From assembly GCA_020629995.1 (NCBI GenBank), contig JAHDCH010000106.1:1-8304 (forward strand): 8,304 nt of DNA, given 5' to 3'. Positions within the stretch are counted from its first letter, which is position 1, and every line of letters starts with the position of its first letter. The notes under the pieces were generated by a model. It saw nothing but the letters and a program-made list of their open reading frames with translations, did not search any database and had not been told where the DNA came from. The translations under genes were made by a program, and so were the position numbers. This DNA comes from Pseudaestuariivita sp. Its GTDB lineage: Bacteria; Pseudomonadota; Alphaproteobacteria; Rhodobacterales; Rhodobacteraceae. Positions 1 to 4,491 of the stretch are shown here, in pieces.

Positions 1-95
1 TGCTGCGCGCCCTGCCCAAGGCGCCCGATCATGCCGAACCCCACCGCATCGGGTTCCGCCTGGCCAGCGGCCTGGCCAAGGCGGCAACCGGCTGA
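1..95 (+). CDS. 3' end of an unidentified protein-coding gene (partial)
   Basis: Reading from base 3, an open frame of 30 codons ends at the TGA at 93-95. Its translation ends HRIGFRLASGLAKAATG. About 26 of the 30 codons end in G or C, as in the clear genes nearby, and the other two forward frames give cysteine-, proline- and arginine-rich strings that do not look like protein. This is why I take it as the tail of a real gene beginning outside the window. Too little remains to name a family. A G/C-rich inverted repeat follows 16 bases after the stop, so transcription of this gene may end before the oxidase subunit gene. Confidence 0.5.
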   Translation, partial: LRALPKAPDHAEPHRIGFRLASGLAKAATG

Positions 96-110
96 GGCCA
101 TTTGTCCGGG

Positions 111-141
111 CGGGGGCGGCCGTATCTGTCCCGCGCCCCCG
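111..141 (+). terminator. G/C-rich inverted repeat, possible terminator
   Basis: GGGGGCG at 112-118 is the exact complement of CGCCCCC at 134-140, and the 111/141 C-G pair extends the stem to 8 bp around a loop of about 15 bases. It lies just after the stop of the partial gene. No T-run follows, so it is not a textbook intrinsic terminator. In DNA this rich in G and C such a stem can also arise by chance. Confidence 0.22.
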
Positions 142-169
142 TGACACGCCCCGCGCGATGCCTTAGAAG
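141..169 (+). promoter_or_regulatory. candidate sigma-70-type promoter for the oxidase subunit IV gene
   Basis: GTGACA at 141-146 matches the TTGACA -35 consensus at five of six bases. Seventeen bases later TAGAAG at 164-169 matches the TATAAT -10 consensus at four of six. Transcription would start near 176, leaving a leader of about 30 bases that holds the ribosome site at 197-200. Spacing and position fit, and alphaproteobacterial housekeeping promoters often have a strong -35 and a weak -10. It is a pattern match only. Confidence 0.38.
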
Positions 170-196
170 CAGCGCAGGAACCGAAATTCTCACTGT

Positions 197-200
197 GGAG
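197..200 (+). promoter_or_regulatory. ribosome binding site of the subunit IV gene
   Basis: GGAG lies six bases before the ATG at 207. It decides in favour of the short 46-residue reading over the longer in-frame one beginning at 102. Confidence 0.65.
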
Positions 201-206
201 ACCCCG

Positions 207-347
207 ATGGCCGACGACAAACACAAGCACGGCGAAATGGACATCAGCGTTCAGGAAAAGACCTTTGAAGGTTTTGTGAAATGGTCGATGTGGGTTGCCG
301 CCGTGTCGGTCGGCCTGATCATCTTTGCCGGCCTCGTGAACGGCTGA
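207..347 (+). CDS. ctaH: aa3-type cytochrome c oxidase subunit IV
   Basis: This 46-residue protein matches the small bacterial subunit IV of aa3-type cytochrome c oxidase (the COX4_pro_2 kind), called ctaH in Paracoccus. It has a short charged, His/Lys-rich N-terminus (residues 1-10), then the recognisable stretch MDISVQEKTFEGFVKW (11-26), then one membrane helix (about 24-44) ending at the C-terminus. The subunit packs against the haem-copper core in the inner membrane. In Paracoccus it is known to be dispensable for activity. The start at 207 is chosen because GGAG at 197-200 sits six bases upstream and the MADDKHKH beginning is typical. An upstream in-frame ATG at 102 would add 35 residues unlike the family. 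No other oxidase gene is nearby, and I recall that this subunit is commonly encoded alone. Confidence 0.9.
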   Translation: MADDKHKHGEMDISVQEKTFEGFVKWSMWVAAVSVGLIIFAGLVNG

Positions 348-351
348 TCCG

Positions 352-954
352 ATGGACCGCCGCGCCTTTCTGGTGATGCTGCCCGCCGCCGTTGCGGCCT
401 GCAGCAGCGCACCCGTCGATGTGGCGGACCCGGCGGCGATCCAGGCCGCGGCCTACCGCCACAGCGGCCCGCCCGCCATCACGCTGTTCACCATGATCAA
501 CAACCGCTCTGGCAGCGGCGCGCATACGTCGATGATGATCAACACGCCGTCGCAGCGGGTGATCTTTGACCCCGCCGGGTCGGTGCGGCATCCGCTGATT
601 ACCGAAAACAACGATGTTCTGTATGGCGCCAGCCCGCGCATCGTGGATTTCTACGAACGTGCCCACGCGCGCGAAACCTACCATGTGGTGATCCACAAAA
701 AGAACGTGCCCGCCGCCGTGGCCGAACAGGCGTTCCGCGCGGTCGTGTCCAACGGCCCGACCCCGTCGGCCTATTGCGCCAATCACACCTCGGCAATCCT
801 GTCCCAGCTTCCGGGCTTTGAATCGATCCGCTCGACCTGGTTCCCGAAAAAGCTGATGGAGCAATTCCAGGCCCTGCCCGGCGTGACCGAACGCAAAGTG
901 TTCGAGCGCGACGTCGACGACAAACAAGTCGCCATCGACGCGTTCAAGGGCTAG
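352..954 (+). CDS. predicted lipoprotein, possible permuted papain-like (YiiX/NlpC-type) fold
   Basis: The 200-residue product starts MDRRAFLVMLPAAVAAC: two arginines, a hydrophobic run and a lipobox VAAC with Cys17. It should be exported and lipid-anchored. The mature part has two notable segments. The first is GAHTSMMIN (His58) followed by VIFDPAG (71-76). The second is AYCANHTSAIL (Cys142, His145). A His-bearing strand followed much later by a YC-helix motif is the order seen in circularly permuted NlpC/P60-like enzymes such as YiiX, where His precedes Cys. This suggests a thiol hydrolase or acyltransferase, or a relic of one, but I infer it from spacing alone. The gene begins four bases after the subunit IV stop without an obvious ribosome site, so coupling is possible. 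It ends seven bases before fdhD. The exact family is not recognised. Confidence 0.82.
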   Translation: MDRRAFLVMLPAAVAACSSAPVDVADPAAIQAAAYRHSGPPAITLFTMINNRSGSGAHTSMMINTPSQRVIFDPAGSVRHPLITENNDVLYGASPRIVDFYERAHARETYHVVIHKKNVPAAVAEQAFRAVVSNGPTPSAYCANHTSAILSQLPGFESIRSTWFPKKLMEQFQALPGVTERKVFERDVDDKQVAIDAFKG

Positions 955-958
955 GTGG
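953..958 (+). promoter_or_regulatory. ribosome binding site of fdhD
   Basis: AGGTGG, overlapping the TAG stop of the lipoprotein gene, lies just before the ATG at 962. Its AGG core is six bases from the start. It supports 962 as the fdhD start. Confidence 0.6.
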
Positions 959-961
959 TCC

Positions 962-1840
962 ATGGCCACCGCCACCGGCGAGGGGCTGTGGATCGCACCC
1001 AGCCCCGATGCGCCGGGCCTGACCCGCGCCGTCACCGGCCATGACCAGTCCGGCGCACCCGTCACACTGCCGGTTGTCGAAGAGCGTCCGCTCACCATCT
1101 ATCTGAACGCGCAGGAAATTGTCACCGCCATGACCATCGGGGATTACCCCGAATATCTGGCGCTGGGCTATCTGCGCAATCAGGGCATGCTGTCGCCCGG
1201 CGACACGATCACCGGCACCGATTACGACGAAGAACTCGAAACCATCGTTGTCCGCACCGCGCACCAGACCGATTTCGAAGACAAGCTCAAGAAAAAGACC
1301 CGCACCTCGGGCTGCGCCGTCGGCACCGTCTTTGGCGACATGATGGAGGGGCTTTCGGGCCTGACCCTGCCCGATACACCCTTGCGCACCTCGGACCTCT
1401 ACGCCCTGTCGCACAGCATCAACCGCATGCCCTCGCTCTACCTCTCGGCAGGCGCGATCCACGGCACCGTGCTTTGCGAAGGCCCGCACCCGCGCCTTTA
1501 TATGGAGGACGTGGGCCGCCACAACGCGGTCGACAAGATCGCGGGCTACATGCTGCGCCACGACATCTCGCCTGATGGCATGACGCTTTATACCACCGGC
1601 CGCCTGACCTCTGAGATGGTGATCAAATGCGCTCTGATGGGCATCCCGTCGCTTGTCTCGCGCTCGGGCTTCACCGCCTGGGGGGTCGAGATCGCGCGGC
1701 AGGTCGGCCTGACCGTCGTGGGGCGCCTGCGCGGCCAGCGCTTTGTGTGCCTCTCGGGCGAAGAGCGCCTTGTGCGCGATGCCGATCTTGCCTCCGTGCC
1801 AGATGAGCCGCGCAAGCAGCGCCGCAAGGGCAGCCCATGA
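962..1840 (+). CDS. fdhD: formate dehydrogenase accessory sulfurtransferase FdhD
   Basis: FdhD takes sulfur from the cysteine desulfurase IscS and passes it to the bis-MGD molybdenum cofactor before insertion into formate dehydrogenase, in the cytoplasm. The 292-residue product shows the family signatures in order: LALGYLRNQG (67-75), the sulfur-loop region RTSGCAVGTVFG (114-125), the GAIHGTVLC segment (164-172), MEDVGRHNAVDKIAGY (181-196), TGRLTSEMVIKCALMGIP (212-229), then SRSGFTAWGVEIARQVGLTV (233-252). Length fits the family. The classical loop is CxxC (Cys121 and Cys124 in E. coli). Here only the first cysteine, Cys118, is present and the second position is Gly121. Other cysteines are Cys172, Cys223 and Cys263. 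The stop overlaps the next gene's ATG by four bases (ATGA at 1837). The mobA, mobB and moeA genes downstream support the molybdenum role. Confidence 0.95.
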   Translation: MATATGEGLWIAPSPDAPGLTRAVTGHDQSGAPVTLPVVEERPLTIYLNAQEIVTAMTIGDYPEYLALGYLRNQGMLSPGDTITGTDYDEELETIVVRTAHQTDFEDKLKKKTRTSGCAVGTVFGDMMEGLSGLTLPDTPLRTSDLYALSHSINRMPSLYLSAGAIHGTVLCEGPHPRLYMEDVGRHNAVDKIAGYMLRHDISPDGMTLYTTGRLTSEMVIKCALMGIPSLVSRSGFTAWGVEIARQVGLTVVGRLRGQRFVCLSGEERLVRDADLASVPDEPRKQRRKGSP

Positions 1841-2358
1841 TCTCGGTCACCTTCACCCCCGAGGGCGCGTCCGAAATGGCCGCCGCCCAGCAGGCGCAGG
1901 CCCGTATCGCCGCCGATGCACCCCGCGCCAGCCGCTGGCTGTCGGTTGCGGCCTGGACGGTGTTCTTTCTGATCGCGCTGGCGGTATTTCAGCTGATGGA
2001 AGGCGCGCAGCCGCCCTGGTGGTTCATCGCCTTTATCCTTCTGGGCGCGGTCGGCGGGGCAGGGGGCGTGTTTCTCTACCTGCGCCGGTTGCTGGCCGGG
2101 ATGGTCGCCCGCATGGATGCCGCCGCCGCTCGGCTTGGCCCGACCACCTTCACCCTGACCGCGACCGAGGCTACGTTCACAAACGCGGGCACCGCCTTTG
2201 TCTTGCGCCCTGCCGGGGTGGATGACATCGACGAACTTGGCGACATGCTCGCCTTCATCGCTGGCAGTGTTGTCTATTGTGTCCCGCTTGCCGCGCTCGA
2301 AGAGGCCGGGGTGCTGGAAGAAGCGCGCGCCCTTGTCGTCGCATGGCCCCGCCCATGA
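1837..2358 (+). CDS. two-helix membrane protein, YcxB-like, copy 1 of 3
   Basis: The 173-residue product begins with a strand-like MISVTFTPEG. It then has an amphipathic Ala/Gln/Arg segment, two membrane helices (about 34-53 and 61-82), a short basic stretch (YLRR), and a C-terminal soluble domain (about 101-170). That domain alternates strands and turns: TTFTLTATEATFTN, a GVDDIDEL turn, then VVYCVPLAALEEAG. This order is that of YcxB-like proteins, whose function is not known. The soluble domain should face the cytoplasm. It is the most diverged of the three tandem copies: it lacks the tryptophan found in the strand before the turn in copies 2 and 3. The ATG overlaps the fdhD stop and its own stop overlaps the next ATG, so translational coupling is likely. 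Family assignment is by pattern, with moderate certainty. Confidence 0.8.
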   Translation: MISVTFTPEGASEMAAAQQAQARIAADAPRASRWLSVAAWTVFFLIALAVFQLMEGAQPPWWFIAFILLGAVGGAGGVFLYLRRLLAGMVARMDAAAARLGPTTFTLTATEATFTNAGTAFVLRPAGVDDIDELGDMLAFIAGSVVYCVPLAALEEAGVLEEARALVVAWPRP

Positions 2359-2870
2359 CCTACAGCCTCAGCTTCGACATCGATCCCGCGCTTTATGCCC
2401 GCGCCGTGACCACGCCGATCGACGGGACCCCGCGCACCGGCCCCCGCGTGGCCCTGCGCAACATGGCCGCCGCCGTGCTGTTTCCCGCGTCTCTGGTCTG
2501 CCTTGCTCTCGCGTTTTTCAACCGCGATGCGATCCTGCCCGTGCTGGTGGGCGGCCTTTGGGGCGCGGCTTTGGTATTGGGCGCTTGGTGGTGGCGGCAC
2601 CGCACCCTTTTGCGCCACCACAGCCAGTATAACGACACCGGCGGCCGCCAGACGCTGGAAATCAACGCCGACGCCATCACCGCAGGCCGCCCGCATATCA
2701 CCAGCCAGATCGGCTGGCCTTTCGTGCGCGCGATCCGCCAGATCGACGGCGCAACCCTGATCGAGCTGCCCACCGCGCGGCTCATCGTCCCCGATGCGGC
2801 CTTGCCTTCGGGCACGGCAGCCGAGGCGTTCGCCGCTGACCTCACCCGCTGGATGGAGGCCGCCACATGA
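2355..2870 (+). CDS. two-helix membrane protein, YcxB-like, copy 2 of 3
   Basis: The 171-residue product begins MTYSLSFDIDPALYARAV (an N-terminal strand, then helix), with membrane helices at about 36-55 and 60-81 joined by a very short turn, a basic/His stretch (RHRTLLRHH, 81-89), and a C-terminal domain from about 98. That domain shows the clearest YcxB-like pattern of the three: TLEINADAIT, then SQIGWPFVRAIRQ, then ARLIVPDAALPSG, ending in a helix (TAAEAFAADLTRWMEAA). I chose the ATG at 2355 because it forms the same ATGA overlap with the previous stop as the neighbouring joints. An in-frame ATG at 2343 would add only four residues (MAPP). Function is unknown. Confidence 0.82.
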   Translation: MTYSLSFDIDPALYARAVTTPIDGTPRTGPRVALRNMAAAVLFPASLVCLALAFFNRDAILPVLVGGLWGAALVLGAWWWRHRTLLRHHSQYNDTGGRQTLEINADAITAGRPHITSQIGWPFVRAIRQIDGATLIELPTARLIVPDAALPSGTAAEAFAADLTRWMEAAT

Positions 2871-3391
2871 GCGATCCGATCACCCTGACCTACACCGCCA
2901 GCACCGCCCTGACCCGGGCCGGAATGGCCGCCTGCTGGCGTCACCTTGCGCAGCCCACAGGGCGGCTGGTGTCCATTCTTGTCAGCCTTTTGGTGGCTGT
3001 GGCGCTGGTTGGTCTGTCCCATGTGCTGACGCGGGCTTTGGGGTTTCCACCCGGCGGGTATGTTCTGGTCCTCGCCGGAACGCTGCTGGGCTATTTGGGT
3101 GCGACCTTTCTGATCTTTCGCCAGCAACGCCGTATCGCCGCTTCGGCCACGGCCCGCGCTCAGACCGATGGCCCCACCACAGCCACCCTCGGCCCCGATG
3201 GCGCCCGGTTCGACACCGCGAACGTCCAACGCTTCTACCGCTGGGCCGCCATCGACGGCACCTTCACCATGCAAGGGGGGCTGGGCCTGCGCACCGGCGG
3301 CATCTTCTATCCGATCCCCACCTCGGCCCTTCCGGACGGGCTGACGCGCGAGGCCCTCATCGCCCAAATCGACGCATGGCGCGGCGCGTGA
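2867..3391 (+). CDS. two-helix membrane protein, YcxB-like, copy 3 of 3
   Basis: The 174-residue product has an N-terminal strand ITLTYTAS, a short helix with Trp24, membrane helices at about 33-55 and 63-85, a basic cytoplasmic stretch (FRQQRR, 84-89), and a C-terminal domain. In that domain TTATLGPDGARFD, RFYRWAAIDG and GIFYPIPTSALPDG correspond in order to the dgI, W..v and iP..aLP segments of copy 2. The closing helix ALIAQIDAWRGA resembles copy 2's RWMEAA end. The start overlaps the previous stop (ATGA at 2867). The mobA start lies inside the last codons of this gene. Function is unknown. The shared plan but low identity between copies suggests an old duplication or three functionally distinct relatives. 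Confidence 0.82.
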   Translation: MSDPITLTYTASTALTRAGMAACWRHLAQPTGRLVSILVSLLVAVALVGLSHVLTRALGFPPGGYVLVLAGTLLGYLGATFLIFRQQRRIAASATARAQTDGPTTATLGPDGARFDTANVQRFYRWAAIDGTFTMQGGLGLRTGGIFYPIPTSALPDGLTREALIAQIDAWRGA

Positions 3392-3990
3392 CACCCCTCG
3401 GCGTGATCCTCGCAGGCGGCCTTGCGACGCGTATGGGCGGCGGTGACAAGGGCCTCCTGACCCTCGGCGATGCTCCGATCCTGTCCCACGTCATCTCGCG
3501 CCTGTCTCCTCAGGTCTCGGCCATCGCTCTGAACGCGAATGGTGATCCCGCCCGTCTTGCCCGGTTCGGCCTGCCCGTGATCCCCGACAGCCTGCCCGGC
3601 CATCCCGGCCCGCTTGCGGGCGTCCTCGCCGGGCTCGACTGGGCGGCGGGGCAGGGGGGCACCCATATCGTGACCGCCGCCGCCGACACGCCGTTCTTTC
3701 CCGACGACCTGACCGCCCGCCTGACCGCTGCGCATCCCGACCTCGCGCTCGCCGCCTCGCCCTCGGGCCGCCAGCCCACCTTTGGCCTCTGGCCCGTGGT
3801 CCTGCGCGATGACCTGCGCGCGGCTTTGCAAGGCGGCCTGCGCAAGGTCGTCCTCTGGACCCGCGCCCACAACGCCGGCACCGCCGAATTTCCCTCGGAT
3901 GATGCCTTCTTCAACGTCAACACGCCCGCTGATCTCGCCACCGCCCGTGCCATGCAGGCAGCCGTTTCCTCTGCCCCCGATCTGCCCTAG
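3376..3990 (+). CDS. mobA: molybdenum cofactor guanylyltransferase MobA
   Basis: MobA transfers GMP from GTP to molybdenum cofactor to make MGD, the form used by DMSO-reductase-family enzymes such as formate dehydrogenase. The 204-residue product carries the nucleotidyltransferase signature GVILAGGLATRMGGGDKG (9-26), GPLAG (78-82), the metal-binding ADTPFFPDD (103-111), QPTFGLWP (133-140) and the closing FFNVNTPADL (178-187). Length is typical. Two starts are possible: ATG at 3376, which overlaps the previous gene by 16 bases, and GTG at 3388, which makes the four-base GTGA overlap seen at other joints in the cluster. The second would remove MARR and keep the whole catalytic part. I list the ATG, but the overlap pattern makes the GTG a serious rival. 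Confidence 0.95.
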   Translation: MARRVTPLGVILAGGLATRMGGGDKGLLTLGDAPILSHVISRLSPQVSAIALNANGDPARLARFGLPVIPDSLPGHPGPLAGVLAGLDWAAGQGGTHIVTAAADTPFFPDDLTARLTAAHPDLALAASPSGRQPTFGLWPVVLRDDLRAALQGGLRKVVLWTRAHNAGTAEFPSDDAFFNVNTPADLATARAMQAAVSSAPDLP

Positions 3991-3999
3991 AACAGGGCC

Positions 4000-4491
4000 A
4001 TGAAGATCTGGGGCATCACCGGCTGGAAGAATTCCGGCAAGACCGGCCTGGTCGAGCGGCTGGTGGCCGAGTTCACCGCCGACGGCCTGACCGTTTCGAC
4101 GATCAAGCATGCGCACCATTCGTTCGACGTCGATCACCCGGGGCGGGACAGCTATCGCCACCGCGATGCGGGCGCGTCCGAGGTCATCCTGTCGTCGCGC
4201 AACCGCATCGCCCAGATGACCGAGCTGCGCGGCGATGATGAACCTTCGGTGACCGACCTGATCGCCCGCCTGCGGCCCTGTGACCTCGTGCTGATCGAAG
4301 GTTACAAATCCGCCAGCCACCCCAAGATCGAAGCGCACCGCGCCGCCACCGGCCAGCCTCTGATCGCGCCCTCCGATCCCACGATCCGCGCCGTCGCCAC
4401 CGACAGCGCGCCGGACGCGCCAGTGCCCCTCCTGCCGCTTGATGACACCGCTGCCATCGCCGCCTATATCCGGGCCGAGCTGGGCTTGTGA
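4000..4491 (+). CDS. mobB: molybdopterin-guanine dinucleotide biosynthesis adaptor MobB
   Basis: MobB is a GTP-binding, weakly GTP-hydrolysing P-loop protein that associates with MobA and raises the efficiency of MGD formation. The 163-residue product has Walker A GWKNSGKT at 8-15, the family stretch IKHAHHSFDVDHPGRDS (35-51) followed by RHRDAGA (53-59), and a Walker B-like DLVLIEGYK (95-103). All are diagnostic. It begins nine bases after the mobA stop, the only clear gap inside the cofactor cluster. AGGG at 3994-3997 is very close to the ATG and makes a poor ribosome site. Its TGA overlaps the GTG start of the MoeA fusion. Length is close to the short, single-domain form of the family. Confidence 0.95.
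   Translation: MKIWGITGWKNSGKTGLVERLVAEFTADGLTVSTIKHAHHSFDVDHPGRDSYRHRDAGASEVILSSRNRIAQMTELRGDDEPSVTDLIARLRPCDLVLIEGYKSASHPKIEAHRAATGQPLIAPSDPTIRAVATDSAPDAPVPLLPLDDTAAIAAYIRAELGL

Noticed and set aside
102..206. A 35-residue N-terminal extension of the subunit IV protein
   Set aside because: The extension is Arg/Pro-rich, covers the candidate promoter and hairpin, and has no ribosome site. The GGAG at 197-200 serves the ATG at 207.
319..1098. A 259-codon minus-strand frame opposite the lipoprotein gene
   Set aside because: The plus-strand product has a proper lipobox and sensible composition. The minus product is His/Arg/Gly-rich with no recognisable pattern.
2794..3990. A 398-codon frame upstream of and including mobA, as if mobA had a long N-terminal extension
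   Set aside because: The first 194 codons are Arg/Pro/His-rich and overlap the third YcxB-like gene in another frame. The MobA signature starts only after 3376.
3307..4338. A 343-codon minus-strand frame opposite mobA and mobB
   Set aside because: Low-complexity Gly/Arg composition with no motifs, opposite two well-supported genes, so it is a shadow.
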